Shown here: positions 15,245-25,213 of the stretch, one piece after another
How the letters are laid out: each line of letters starts with the position of its first letter
Position numbering within the stretch: position 1 is the stretch's first letter
Origin: an archaeon
GTDB lineage: Archaea > Nanobdellota > Nanobdellia > Pacearchaeales > GW2011-AR1
Assembly (NCBI GenBank): GCA_018651605.1
Contig: JABIDS010000018.1
Span: 1 to 61,742 of the forward strand
Direction: 5' to 3'
DNA: 61,742 nt
Notes under the pieces: generated by a model
The model's input: the letters and a program-made list of their open reading frames with translations, nothing else
What the model was told of the DNA's origin: nothing
Database searches by the model: none
Translations under genes and position numbers: made by a program

Positions 15245-18009
15245 TCTTCAGCCCCATACAAAGTCTCATAAACCCTTTGTTTCTGATTTAAAATAATCAC
15301 GTCATTAATAAAAAGTTCAGAATCCCTTTCAAGAATATATTTATTATCTATTTCAAAAAAATTAATATTTTCAGCATCTATTAAAGCAGGACCAAATTCA
15401 GATTTCTTCTGATAAATAGCAAAACCATAAGTAATATAAGAAAACTCCAAATTATCAATAAAAACCTCAGAATTATCTTTAGAAGCAACACCAATAAAAC
15501 TATTATCAATTACAACATCTTTAACATTCAACAAACTATTTTCACCACTACTAATCCCCTTATCCCCAATACCTTTTAATTCAATAGAACTAATATCAAC
15601 AACAGAACCAGAAAAGTCCAATCCATCATTACCACAATTAACAAACAACGAAGATTCTATAACTCCCTCGCTAAAATCACTATCAAAACAATCAGAAAAA
15701 CTATTTTCAAAAACAGAATTTTTAATATCAAAATTACCTCTCACAACATTCAAGGCATCTTCAGATAGCGCATTCAATATTTGAACATTCTTAAATTTCA
15801 TAGGAGATTCATAAAAAGTAACACTTCCACTTAACTCCCATCCTTCCTTCAAAGGACTATTCAAACCATCAAAAATAACATAATTGAAATTTGAAGTTTT
15901 TTCAGCATTTAACACTGCAAACCCTTGCCCACTACCATCAGATGAAATAATCTTAATTGGCTCAGCTTCACTTCCAGAGAACTGCAAAGGAGAATAAGAA
16001 AGAAAAACAGCTCCATTAATCAAATCAAAAACATTACCTCTTTCAATCAAAACATTAAACCCTTTAGGAATAATTAAATCCTCATCCAAAGTCCAATCAC
16101 CCTTTCTGATAGAAATAGTTTTAGAGTCATTATTTGCACTTAACATATCTGAAAAATTTCCAAAAGGCGTAGAAACAATAAAATCTTCCTCCAAAAAATT
16201 CTCATCAATATAAGTTCCAAACAAAACTCTCTCACTTAATATCTTTTCAGTTCCAGAAAGTTTATAATTAATTCTCAAATCAGAAACAAAAGATTCATTC
16301 CAAACAAAACCTTCAGGAATATTAAACTCTATTTTTTCGTATTCAGCAAGTTTCTCAAAAGGTTTTGAGGAGATTATTTTTTTATCAACACTTTCAAAAT
16401 AAACAGAATTATTATAAACAAGATTAACAATTTCCAAGGGAGTTTGTTTTATATTTCCCAAATAAAGAACAAGATTCTTACTAAAAGAAACTTCATGAAA
16501 ATAAGCATTAATTCCCCCAGAAGTATTTAACCTACTAACTATCTCATTCCGATTTTGATAATAAAAATCCTTAGAAAAATAATAAGTAGGATGGTCTTTA
16601 CGCAAAATATTAACATTTCTCTCAATTTTGTCATATAAATCTAAAAACAAATTATCTAAATATTCTTTTTGTGAAACTCTTTCTAATTCTTCAAGATATT
16701 TATCAAAAAAAACTTCATCACGAAACACAAGCTCTTCAAAAGACTTAGCCCTAGGACAATTCTCATTATAAAAACAATTAGGAAAATAATCATCTATAAC
16801 CTTTGATGCACTTGCAGAAGCCAGCGCATCATATCCAATAGGCTCTAATTTCGAAGTAATAGGATTATAATAAAATCTAATATTATTCCAATAAGATGCA
16901 TGAGGTGTGCCCATTAAAGTGTTAATCGCAAAATATTTCGCAAACAAGTCAACATCAAAAACCTCAGAAGTTTTCAAAGAACCTTGTCGAAAATACTCCA
17001 ATAAATTCTTAGACTTTTCAAACTGGTTAGAAAGCAATTCATCCTCCACAACCCTTTTACTATCAAAAGCCTCTATATTACTCTTATAAAAATTCTCCAA
17101 ATAATTCTCATCCGCATAATCAAAATAATCTGTATAATTAGAGATGCTGTCCTTAGAATCAATAACTCCTTGCCACATCCTATCCTCATTAAATTTAATA
17201 ATAACTCCTTCACGCCGACTATTATGCTCAATCAATTCTTTCCCAAAATGTTCTTCCAAAGCATAAATCCCCATATTATCTCCATTTATAATCACTTCAA
17301 CAAAATCATACCTCAAAGATAAAACCTCCTCATTTTTAAGAGCCTCATGATAAATTAATTCTTTAACATGCCCACGAGATTTAGGGTCCTGAATAGAAAA
17401 AGTCTTCATTCCAAAAAGAGAATCATCATCCTTAACCTTAATTCTAAAAGACCATTTATTTCCATCAAGATGGTCAGTTAAATCTCCTTTCAATCTCAAT
17501 TTAACATCTACTTCATCATCTTCATATCTGATTTTTGCAGGAACATAACTATTTTCAGAAGAGATAAGAATCCCTGCAGAAGGAACAAAAAAACCATCAA
17601 ATTCAAGAGAACCCAATGCCTGCTCTCTTTCATATTTTATTTTCTGATAATCTTCAAAATCAATATCTATGTAAATTCTTTTAGGATTTGAAAATTGCCC
17701 CTTAATATAATTAGGCAAAATCTTAAAATTTTCATGCTTGATTTCTTCAAACCTTACTTTTAGTTCTCCAATACCATAAATTCCAAAAGAATGTATAAGT
17801 CCCAAAACTTTTTCAGAGGGTTCATCTAATGTTCCAAAAAAACCAGAAATTAACAATCCAAATAAACTTCCTACAACAAAGAAGATAAAAACAATCATTA
17901 AAAAAAACAAAATTTTAGTTTTTCCATCAAATAACACCTTTAACAAAAAATCCCAACTTCTCCTTAAAAGATTAAACAATTTACTTCTTTCTCTTTCCTT
18001 TATTTTCAT
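15241..18009 (-). CDS. Membrane-anchored CotH-kinase-family protein with C-terminal beta-helix
   Basis: The 922-aa protein has a basic N-terminus, a transmembrane segment at about residues 33-60, then an extracytoplasmic CotH-type kinase fold: RLKGDLTDH, WSFRIKVKDD, YALEEHFGKE and, later, SYWNNIRFYYN with PIGYDALAS. CotH is an atypical kinase of spore coats. The C-terminal third (about residues 630-900) has degenerate repeats such as SSLFVNCGNDGLDF and IELKGIGDKGISS, typical of a right-handed parallel beta-helix. It sits in an operon between DUF4956 (2-bp gap) and VTC (4-bp overlap). A cell-surface role is inferred. Confidence 0.85.
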   Translation of the reverse strand: MKIKERERSKLFNLLRRSWDFLLKVLFDGKTKILFFLMIVFIFFVVGSLFGLLISGFFGTLDEPSEKVLGLIHSFGIYGIGELKVRFEEIKHENFKILPNYIKGQFSNPKRIYIDIDFEDYQKIKYEREQALGSLEFDGFFVPSAGILISSENSYVPAKIRYEDDEVDVKLRLKGDLTDHLDGNKWSFRIKVKDDDSLFGMKTFSIQDPKSRGHVKELIYHEALKNEEVLSLRYDFVEVIINGDNMGIYALEEHFGKELIEHNSRREGVIIKFNEDRMWQGVIDSKDSISNYTDYFDYADENYLENFYKSNIEAFDSKRVVEDELLSNQFEKSKNLLEYFRQGSLKTSEVFDVDLFAKYFAINTLMGTPHASYWNNIRFYYNPITSKLEPIGYDALASASASKVIDDYFPNCFYNENCPRAKSFEELVFRDEVFFDKYLEELERVSQKEYLDNLFLDLYDKIERNVNILRKDHPTYYFSKDFYYQNRNEIVSRLNTSGGINAYFHEVSFSKNLVLYLGNIKQTPLEIVNLVYNNSVYFESVDKKIISSKPFEKLAEYEKIEFNIPEGFVWNESFVSDLRINYKLSGTEKILSERVLFGTYIDENFLEEDFIVSTPFGNFSDMLSANNDSKTISIRKGDWTLDEDLIIPKGFNVLIERGNVFDLINGAVFLSYSPLQFSGSEAEPIKIISSDGSGQGFAVLNAEKTSNFNYVIFDGLNSPLKEGWELSGSVTFYESPMKFKNVQILNALSEDALNVVRGNFDIKNSVFENSFSDCFDSDFSEGVIESSLFVNCGNDGLDFSGSVVDISSIELKGIGDKGISSGENSLLNVKDVVIDNSFIGVASKDNSEVFIDNLEFSYITYGFAIYQKKSEFGPALIDAENINFFEIDNKYILERDSELFINDVIILNQKQRVYETLYGAEE

Positions 18010-18011
18010 TT

Positions 18012-18695
18012 TCAGAATCCAGATTTATCTAAATAAGTTATAGTTAAAGATTTTGAAAGCTTATTCAATTCTTCCCTTACACTTTCCAATTTTTTAAAAG
18101 AATTAAAATCAACTAAAAACGAAGCATCCATACTACCATCTTCCAATTGATCAAAACGCTTCAAATGAATAGAAACAAAATTCTTATTCAAGATACTAAT
18201 AATATCTTTCAATTGAATATTCTTCCCAGAAATATTCAAATACAAATTCTGATTTTCTTCTTTTTTATAAAAAAAGTGCCTTCCAAAAATTAAACTAGAG
18301 ATTATAACAAAAGCTATAAAAGTAGTCATCCATTGTCCAGCTCCCAAACCTAATCCAATAGCAATAGTTAAAAACAAAAAAGCCAACTCTTCAGGCTCTT
18401 TTATCGCAGCTCTGAATCTAACAATAGACAATGCACCAACAAGCCCCAAGGAAAGCGCCAGAGAAGATTTAACAATCATTATAATTAAAGTAGTAGTAGC
18501 AGTCATCAAAACAAAATTAGACGAAAATTTCTTCCTATTAGAAATAGTAGTCCCATATCTAACATAAAGTTTAGCAAGAACAAAAGCAAGCAATGCAGAC
18601 AAAATCAAAGCAAACACGAGATAACTATAATCTACATGAATAGGTTGATTTATCAAAAAATCTTCAAAAGTCCCCAAACTCATTTTTTCAGCCAT
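18012..18695 (-). CDS. DUF4956-family membrane protein
   Basis: The 227-aa protein has about four transmembrane segments in residues 20-155, including SLALSLGLVGALSIVRFRAAIKEPEE (described here as the conserved loop near residues 80-105), followed by a soluble ACT-like C-terminal domain. This matches DUF4956, which is regularly found beside VTC and CotH genes. It is first in the three-gene operon with CotH and VTC. The biochemical role is unknown; it may provide the membrane component of a shared system. Confidence 0.82.
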   Translation of the reverse strand: MAEKMSLGTFEDFLINQPIHVDYSYLVFALILSALLAFVLAKLYVRYGTTISNRKKFSSNFVLMTATTTLIIMIVKSSLALSLGLVGALSIVRFRAAIKEPEELAFLFLTIAIGLGLGAGQWMTTFIAFVIISSLIFGRHFFYKKEENQNLYLNISGKNIQLKDIISILNKNFVSIHLKRFDQLEDGSMDASFLVDFNSFKKLESVREELNKLSKSLTITYLDKSGF

Positions 18696-18751
18696 TTTAT
18701 ATCATGATAATTCTTCTTTATAAAACTAATGTCTATCAAATATATATTTCA

Positions 18752-19180
18752 TCACTTTCTAAATGCCCACAACAAAGAACCAAAATAATCAATTGGAATA
18801 GCAATTAAGATTCCCATAAAATAAGCAATTTGAGCAGTTAGTAAAGTCTCTCCCAATAAAATTAAGATAATCTTTCCAACAAAAACTCTTGCGAGAAATG
18901 CAAAAAAATAAACAAGTAACCAACGGAAGATTTGCCTTTTAACCCCCCTCCCCCTTCCTGAAAACGTAATATTTCTATTTACACTAAAATTAAATAACAT
19001 AGAAAGGATTACAGAAAAAGTTATAGCCAAAATAAAACTTAAACCAAAACTATAAAATAGATTAAAAAATCCCCAATCAATTAAAAACGAACAAAAACCA
19101 ACAAAACAAAAAAATCCAAATCTTAAAAAATGTTTTACACTTTTATCACTATTTTTGATTTTATGGAGCATCCTTTTCAT
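18752..19180 (-). CDS. GtrA-family membrane protein
   Basis: This 142-aa protein has four hydrophobic segments and the GtrA hallmarks FLRFGFFCFVGF at the first helix and FNFSVNRNITF after the second. GtrA-type proteins are thought to flip or hold polyprenyl-phosphate-linked sugars. It follows the GlcNAc-1-P transferase gene at a 67-bp distance in the same direction, which fits an N-glycan or surface-sugar pathway. Confidence 0.85.
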   Translation of the reverse strand: MKRMLHKIKNSDKSVKHFLRFGFFCFVGFCSFLIDWGFFNLFYSFGLSFILAITFSVILSMLFNFSVNRNITFSGRGRGVKRQIFRWLLVYFFAFLARVFVGKIILILLGETLLTAQIAYFMGILIAIPIDYFGSLLWAFRK

Positions 19181-19247
19181 GTTAAAAATAAGAAACCACC
19201 CTTTAAAAAAGGATAGGTTATTTTTATAAAATATCTCAAATAATTAT

Positions 19248-20285
19248 TCACTCCGATCCTAATACTCCTAAAAATATACTCTCTCTAAAAATCATCAACG
19301 CAATCAAACATATAATTATCTGAAATAAAAATACCAAATAAACAACATCTTTTTCATAAACTTTTTTCTTAAATCTACTCAAGATAAAAATAGATAAATG
19401 TGTAAGCCCGTAAATCTTTTGATAAGGCAATTTCAATCCTCCATTATTATCAGGTAAACCAAAAGATTGCATTTTCAATCTTCCACGAATTTTTAATCCC
19501 ATCTCAATAATATAAGGAATAAAAACAAAAACAGCGACTCTTTCAAAATTTCCTAAGATAGCCATTCCAGCAATTAAAGCTCCAATAGAATAAGTCATAA
19601 TATCTCCAGGAAAAACCTTGGCAGGAAATCTATTATAGTAATAAAAAACCATTAATGAAGCAACCATACATAATCCAATAACACTTAACCAACTAGAACC
19701 AGTAGCATATGCAACAAAAGACAAAAAACTCAAAATAATAATTCCTTGCCCTGCCTCTAATCCATTAAAACCAGCCAAAAAATTATAAGTAACAGCAGCC
19801 CCAGCAATACCTAACGGAATAAAAACTAAAGGATAAATAATCCCTAATTGAATAGGTCCAAAAGGAGTATTAATAAAGTGTGTTCCCGCGTTTATCACAA
19901 CTAAAGGAATAGAAGCCATAAGTGCAAGAAAAACCCTAAACATCGCAGACAAACCTCCATGTTTCCAACCAAGCAAATCATCAATCAACCCTACAACAGC
20001 AAAAATTAAAATAACACTCAATAAAGCAAAAACATTCAAAGCTATTTCATTAACCTGAATAATAAAAGTTCTTATTGCAATATAAAACAACACTCCCAAA
20101 ATAAACGACATAACTACAACAACCCCCCCAGAAGACGCAACATTTTGAGGATGCCCCATCTTATTCATATCTTCCCATAATAATCCAATCCTCTTACATT
20201 TAATAATCCATCGAGGAATAAAAACTGCAGACAAAATAAAACTACTCAAAATAGCAATCATTAATATTAACTCAACCATATTCAC
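19248..20285 (-). CDS. Polyprenyl-phosphate GlcNAc-1-phosphate transferase (DPAGT1/MraY superfamily)
   Basis: The 345-aa polytopic protein has the superfamily's cytoplasmic motifs: VASSGGVVVV, the catalytic Asp pair in VGLIDDLLGW, NFLAGFNGLEAGQG and KVFPGDIMTY. It would transfer a HexNAc-1-phosphate from a UDP-sugar to polyprenyl phosphate, the first membrane step of archaeal N-glycan assembly (AglH-type). It lies immediately after aglB in the same direction (39-bp gap), so both probably serve the same pathway. The exact sugar is not determined. Confidence 0.88.
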   Translation of the reverse strand: MNMVELILMIAILSSFILSAVFIPRWIIKCKRIGLLWEDMNKMGHPQNVASSGGVVVVMSFILGVLFYIAIRTFIIQVNEIALNVFALLSVILIFAVVGLIDDLLGWKHGGLSAMFRVFLALMASIPLVVINAGTHFINTPFGPIQLGIIYPLVFIPLGIAGAAVTYNFLAGFNGLEAGQGIIILSFLSFVAYATGSSWLSVIGLCMVASLMVFYYYNRFPAKVFPGDIMTYSIGALIAGMAILGNFERVAVFVFIPYIIEMGLKIRGRLKMQSFGLPDNNGGLKLPYQKIYGLTHLSIFILSRFKKKVYEKDVVYLVFLFQIIICLIALMIFRESIFLGVLGSE

Positions 20286-20324
20286 TTAAAAAATGTGGCA
20301 CTTTTAAATCTTCTCTAAGACTAA

Positions 20325-23156
20325 TCACAATTTCCAATCCAAATATTTACTATAATCAGTATCTATATATTTTTCTTTTATTTCTTCCTTACCAGTATAT
20401 TCTACCTTCCAAATCTTTATTGGTCCCTGAATTCCTTGATAATAAACAAAATCAGGAAGGTCCATTCCCTGAGCCTCTAAACTTTCAATAAATAAATTTT
20501 GCTGAGTATAATTTAATTTAAAATTCTCAAACTTCTTCAAAGGATCATCCATAATATAAACTTGTGCCATCATACCTCTCATTAATCTTGGAGAAATAAA
20601 CATCGCTGCTCCAAAAGGATTGGCAGTTATTCCTCCATTTGCTTGAGGATTTAGTTTTGGAAAAACATAAATGCTAGCATCAATTCCAGTATTGAAATCC
20701 ATAAATTGCTCCCCACTAATAGAAAGATATCTCAAATAAACATTATGTTGTATTCCTTGATAAACTACTACGGCATAAGGTTGTCTAAACACTGTCTGCC
20801 CCATAACATTTTCAGTAGGTAAAATCAAAGCACCAACACCACTTTTACCAGAAGGTAACAAAATTTCTTTACCATTTTCTTCAATAATTAAATCTTCATC
20901 AAGTGTAATCCCTCCAGGATAAACTAAAATGGTCTGATTATTAGTTTCCTGAGTTTGTTTCTCATCTAAAATAAATGCTCCAATCCAGGACATTCTATCA
21001 TAAGTTTCATCACTCCCAATACTTGAATAAGCACCATACTTTCCAATATCTGTAGAATCAATTAACAAATAATCCGCATCATGATTATAAAGAAACTCTA
21101 AGGCATCATCCTGATTATCTCCTGTCAAAACATGCCTTCCCATTAAATAATTCCAATATGTAATCGCATTACCTCCATCCAAAACCGTAGCCCTATGTCC
21201 AATACTTTGCACCCAATAACCATAATCCCACCAATGCGCAAAAACAGCATCTTCAGGAGTTTCATCATCAACCCATTTCATTGCTTTTTGCCACTGTTGA
21301 TTATAATGTGAAGGGATAAAATTATAGGCTTGCCCTTTCACACCATTATAAAAAGTCCAAAAAGTAAAAATACTTCCAATTAAAACAAGAACAACAAAAA
21401 AACCAAAAATAACCTTCCAAGTATCATCCTTAACCCTCCTGAATTTATCAATAGAATCAACAATCAAAAAACCAACAAATATTGTGGTAATTGGTGCCAA
21501 AACCATGATTAATCTAATCGCACTTCTAGCAGTAATTAAACAAAACAAAAACAACGCAAATAAAATCAAATATTCATAATTTATATTTTTAAAATCACCG
21601 TGCCCCTCCCTATGGTATCTTATTACGTAATAAATTAAAAAACCTCCAAAAACAAATGCCGAAAGATAATAAATAAATTTACTTATGAAATTATCTCCAT
21701 TTAATATTCCTGAACTAGACTGCCTAGAAAAAATTACTCCAATAATAAATAAAGTATAAGTGGCAGTTAACACCCATGCATCTTTTAATTTTATCTTATT
21801 TAATGCCTTTTTAAATAAAACAATAGACCCTATAAAAAATAACCAAAATAAAACCGGAAATCCTTTAACAAAAGGTCCAAAACTTTGTTTCCATTCACTA
21901 AAATACGGCTGCCTATTTTCTGCAACAGTTATATTCCATCTCCCAGTAACTGCACTAAAAAGAGTATTATGAATCCCCCTTACCTTATCTACAATAAATC
22001 CAGGACCCATAAAAATAGAGATCAAAATACCAATCAAAACAACAGAAATAATCAAAGAAATGATATTCTTAGGAAGATTCACCTTTCTCAACCTCTCATT
22101 ATCCTTTAATTTAGTTTCCCATAAAAGTAAATGAATCAAGTATACAAAAAATATAACAAATAATAATCCTGATTGTATAGATGTTAATGAACCCATAAAA
22201 GAATATTTATTAGAAAAAATATCTAAGAGAATAAACGAAGAAAATAACCAAACAGAATAAACTAGGAATTCTTTTTTATTAATCTTATCCAAAATAAATG
22301 CCACAAATGTTGCAATTGCTATAGGCATAAACACATAAAAAACTCCTCCCCAAATCAAACCCATTGCAGTTGTAGAAATCCCTGCTAAAACTCCAAGAAT
22401 AATCCCATAAGAAAGTTTCTTAGATTTCCAAGCTTTTAAAAATAAATAAAAAGTAAGAAACATAAAAAAGAAACCAGCAGATTCTTTTTCAGGAATTCCT
22501 GCAATAGTTCTAGAAACAAACACAGGCATAACAATCATAAGAAAAGTAGAAATCAAAGCAATAATATTTGCATCCCTCTTACTTTTTTTAGACTTTCTAA
22601 CAAAAATCTCTCTAACAAAAAAGAAAAAACTAAGAATTGTCAAAGCAAACATAATCACAGGGAAAATAACAGCCGCATAAATAACATCAATATCCATAAA
22701 TATATTCAAAAAATAATAAGTATATGCAATCATCTGGGGAAGTAATTTTGACTCAATAGAGGTATCAAATCCCCTTGAAACATATCTCATACTATCATTT
22801 TTAGGAATTCCTCCATCCTCAACAATCGCTTCAGCATACCTTGTAAACAACCAAGGATCCAAATCAGGTCCAAGAGTCCAATCATTTGTTGCAACATTCC
22901 ACAACCCAGGGTTCCCACCATGATCATGCATCGGCATACTTCTAATATAAATCCCCAAAATCAAAGCAACAACCAAAAAACCAACAACCCAAATATTTTT
23001 CTTCTTTATAAATTTAATAACCTTTTCCTTTCTATCAGAAATAACTTGCGAATTATCTAATTTAACAACAGGACTAACCCTATCTAAATTTTCATTTCTA
23101 GAACTATCACTTCTAACTTCTTCAACTTTCCTTTCCTCATTTCTTATTTCTTCCAT
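20325..23156 (-). CDS. aglB: Oligosaccharyltransferase AglB (STT3 family)
   Basis: The 943-aa GT66 enzyme transfers the lipid-linked glycan to Asn-X-Ser/Thr sequons outside the membrane. It has a charged N-terminal tail of about 50 residues, a transmembrane anchor, the first external acidic motif in LGPDLDPWLFTRY, about a dozen membrane segments, and the WWDYGYW motif at residues 642-648. The later SPRLMRGMMAQ helix fits the second half of the acceptor site (DK/MI-type region). It is followed by the GlcNAc-1-P transferase. Full length for the family. Confidence 0.93.
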   Translation of the reverse strand: MEEIRNEERKVEEVRSDSSRNENLDRVSPVVKLDNSQVISDRKEKVIKFIKKKNIWVVGFLVVALILGIYIRSMPMHDHGGNPGLWNVATNDWTLGPDLDPWLFTRYAEAIVEDGGIPKNDSMRYVSRGFDTSIESKLLPQMIAYTYYFLNIFMDIDVIYAAVIFPVIMFALTILSFFFFVREIFVRKSKKSKRDANIIALISTFLMIVMPVFVSRTIAGIPEKESAGFFFMFLTFYLFLKAWKSKKLSYGIILGVLAGISTTAMGLIWGGVFYVFMPIAIATFVAFILDKINKKEFLVYSVWLFSSFILLDIFSNKYSFMGSLTSIQSGLLFVIFFVYLIHLLLWETKLKDNERLRKVNLPKNIISLIISVVLIGILISIFMGPGFIVDKVRGIHNTLFSAVTGRWNITVAENRQPYFSEWKQSFGPFVKGFPVLFWLFFIGSIVLFKKALNKIKLKDAWVLTATYTLFIIGVIFSRQSSSGILNGDNFISKFIYYLSAFVFGGFLIYYVIRYHREGHGDFKNINYEYLILFALFLFCLITARSAIRLIMVLAPITTIFVGFLIVDSIDKFRRVKDDTWKVIFGFFVVLVLIGSIFTFWTFYNGVKGQAYNFIPSHYNQQWQKAMKWVDDETPEDAVFAHWWDYGYWVQSIGHRATVLDGGNAITYWNYLMGRHVLTGDNQDDALEFLYNHDADYLLIDSTDIGKYGAYSSIGSDETYDRMSWIGAFILDEKQTQETNNQTILVYPGGITLDEDLIIEENGKEILLPSGKSGVGALILPTENVMGQTVFRQPYAVVVYQGIQHNVYLRYLSISGEQFMDFNTGIDASIYVFPKLNPQANGGITANPFGAAMFISPRLMRGMMAQVYIMDDPLKKFENFKLNYTQQNLFIESLEAQGMDLPDFVYYQGIQGPIKIWKVEYTGKEEIKEKYIDTDYSKYLDWKL

Positions 23157-23163
23157 CTTTTAC

Positions 23164-23310
23164 TCAATTCTCCAACAACCTCTCTATCTCATCTAACAAT
23201 CCTGATGCATCCTTCTCCTGCTCAAAATTCTCCACCCCACAATAAGGACAGTCCATCGGACTTTCAACATCAAACCTGTAATTGCAATTTTTACATACAA
23301 ATTTAACCAT
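23164..23310 (-). CDS. Small zinc-ribbon protein (48 aa)
   Basis: A 48-codon reading frame encodes MVKFVCKNCNYRFDVE, then MDCPYCG, and an acidic helix ending LLDEIERLLEN. The two CxxC pairs form a rubredoxin- or zinc-ribbon-like metal site. It lies 7 bp upstream of aglB in the same direction. Tiny zinc-ribbon proteins are common in archaea. Function is unknown; it may bind nucleic acid or a protein partner. Confidence 0.8.
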   Translation of the reverse strand: MVKFVCKNCNYRFDVESPMDCPYCGVENFEQEKDASGLLDEIERLLEN

Positions 23311-23379
23311 CTTAACAACCTCTTATTAAAAATCTAATATCATATGGTTTTTAAATGTTCTTGAGGTTGAGAACACACT

Positions 23380-24240
23380 TCAAAAAAACACCGGCGTCAC
23401 AAAAACCTCTATCAATGCTGCAACAAACAACAACACAACAGACAAAATAACCAAATTTAAAGAATCCTGCAAAATTATCCAAAATTTATCAGAACGAACA
23501 TCATGCCTAATAACTGCAACACTAATTATCCCTCCAGCCAAAGCCCCTGCAAAATAAGCCCCAATCTCAGGAATACCATGAATCATATACCTAATAAGGC
23601 CCAGAGGAAGATTACTAAGATTAGATTTAGAAAAAATTCCTATCGCAGCTGCAATCACACTAGCATTCCAAGCTAAGATAAATATGGCTCCCGCCCCAAA
23701 TATCAACGAAAACACCAGCGTAAATATCAACACATAAATATTATTTACAAAAATATTAACAATCTTTTCCTTTGCAGTCAAAAAAGCAGTTGTCTTTGAA
23801 ACTTGCTCAATACCATATTCTTCAACACACTCACTAAAATGTGCAGGCTTATTAATCATACAATATGTTTCAATCTGCGCCCGAAAATTCTGATTCCCAT
23901 CCTCAAAAACAATATACCAAAACGAAAACGCAACAATAAAACCCAAAAACAAAAACATAAAATATACAAGAGCCTTACTATGCTCCTTCATTAAATTACC
24001 CAACCCACTAATTTTCAAATCTTTCTCCTCTTCATTTTTAATAGCAAAAAACATAAACGGAATAGAAAACATAACAGTAAACGTCACAACCAAAATTCCC
24101 GTATACTTAGATAAAACAGGATCACCAGAAAAAATCCACTTTGTCAAAACCAAAGATATCGTAGCATAAAACGCACCAATAAAAAACATTTCCCACGGCC
24201 TCTGCTCTGCCTTCTGCGGATTTATCAACATCTCTAACAT
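23380..24240 (-). CDS. SpoIIM-like (DUF95) membrane protein
   Basis: The 286-aa protein has about six hydrophobic segments and the family signature GIPEIGAYFAGALAGG near residue 225, followed by a late helical pair. SpoIIM takes part in septum and engulfment remodelling in Firmicutes; archaeal DUF95 homologues are uncharacterised. A loop with cysteines (CMINKPAHFSEC) lies between membrane segments. A possible ribosome-binding GAGG is about 20 nt before the ATG and a TATA-like AATATTTAAAAG about 55 nt before it, so this gene probably has a short leader. Confidence 0.78.
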   Translation of the reverse strand: MLEMLINPQKAEQRPWEMFFIGAFYATISLVLTKWIFSGDPVLSKYTGILVVTFTVMFSIPFMFFAIKNEEEKDLKISGLGNLMKEHSKALVYFMFLFLGFIVAFSFWYIVFEDGNQNFRAQIETYCMINKPAHFSECVEEYGIEQVSKTTAFLTAKEKIVNIFVNNIYVLIFTLVFSLIFGAGAIFILAWNASVIAAAIGIFSKSNLSNLPLGLIRYMIHGIPEIGAYFAGALAGGIISVAVIRHDVRSDKFWIILQDSLNLVILSVVLLFVAALIEVFVTPVFF

Positions 24241-24343
24241 TTTAAATTCTTAACAATTACCTCTTTCATATTATTATAGGATTATCATACTTTTAAATAT
24301 TTAGTAATCAGAAAAACAATCCCAAAACTTTTATACTCTATAA

Positions 24344-24391
24344 CTTTATTTATAATAAAGTAAATGCCACATTTAATTGTAAAACAATTAA
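24344..24391 (+). promoter_or_regulatory. Promoter and leader hairpin upstream of 24413
   Basis: CTTTATTTATAATAAAG (24344-24360) is a near-perfect palindrome containing a TATA-like core. It is followed by TTAATTGT-AAA-ACAATTAA (24373-24391), an 8-bp inverted repeat that could be a leader hairpin or an operator. Confidence 0.4.
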
Positions 24392-24412
24392 AATAACCTG
24401 CCCAAAAAGAGA

Positions 24413-25213
24413 ATGCCAACAAACCAACAAACCTTCAACAAAATCCTTAAAGACATAAAGTCAATTAAGATTCAAGGAGCAAGAAACATCGCAAAAGCAG
24501 GATTAAAAGCATATACCTTAATCCACACAAAAGCTTCTAAAAAAAAGATACTATCACAACGACCAACAGAACCAATGCTTCAAAAAACACTAGACTTAGC
24601 AGAAAAACAATCACCACAACAAATTCTCAATCACTTCAAAGAAGCCCAAGAAAAAATAAATAAACAAGTTCTTAAACTAATCAAACCAAAAGACATAATA
24701 TTCACACATTGTCATTCAACAAATGTCACTCAATCCTTAATCAACGCAAAAAAGAAAAAATTTCAAGTTTATAATACAGAAACACGTCCAAGATATCAAG
24801 GAAGAAAAACAGCAAGAGAATTATCAAAAGCAAAAATCAAAACAACAATGTTCGTAGACTCTGCATTAGGAGTTGCATTAGAAAAAAGACAAGGAACAAA
24901 AAAAGCAACAAAAGTTTTCTTAGGTGCAGACGCCCTAACAAAAAAAGGAATTATAAACAAAATAGGCTCAAAAGTAATCGCACAAATCGCACATCAACAA
25001 AAAATCCCAATTTACATAATTGCAGACTCATGGAAATTCACAAAAGATTCAGTACCTATAGAACAAAGACCCTTAAACGAAGTTTGGGACAAAGCTCCTA
25101 AAAACATTAAAATAAAAAATCCTGCATTTGAATTTTTACCTAAAAAATACCTAACAAAAATAATCACAGAAAAAGGAACAATGACTTATGATAAATTTCT
25201 CAAAAAAGTTTAA
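24413..25213 (+). CDS. Ribose-1,5-bisphosphate isomerase (eIF2B-like family)
   Basis: The 266-aa protein belongs to the eIF2B alpha/beta/delta and MTNA superfamily. Motifs are FTHCHSTNVT (active-site Cys region), VYNTETRPRYQGRKTA, TMFVDSALG, FLGADALTKKG (catalytic Asp) and IADSWKF. In archaea this branch converts ribose 1,5-bisphosphate to ribulose 1,5-bisphosphate in the AMP salvage pathway with AMP phosphorylase and form III RuBisCO. Neither partner lies in this window. An eIF2B-like regulatory subunit is the alternative, less likely given the retained Cys and Asp. Confidence 0.85.
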   Translation: MPTNQQTFNKILKDIKSIKIQGARNIAKAGLKAYTLIHTKASKKKILSQRPTEPMLQKTLDLAEKQSPQQILNHFKEAQEKINKQVLKLIKPKDIIFTHCHSTNVTQSLINAKKKKFQVYNTETRPRYQGRKTARELSKAKIKTTMFVDSALGVALEKRQGTKKATKVFLGADALTKKGIINKIGSKVIAQIAHQQKIPIYIIADSWKFTKDSVPIEQRPLNEVWDKAPKNIKIKNPAFEFLPKKYLTKIITEKGTMTYDKFLKKV

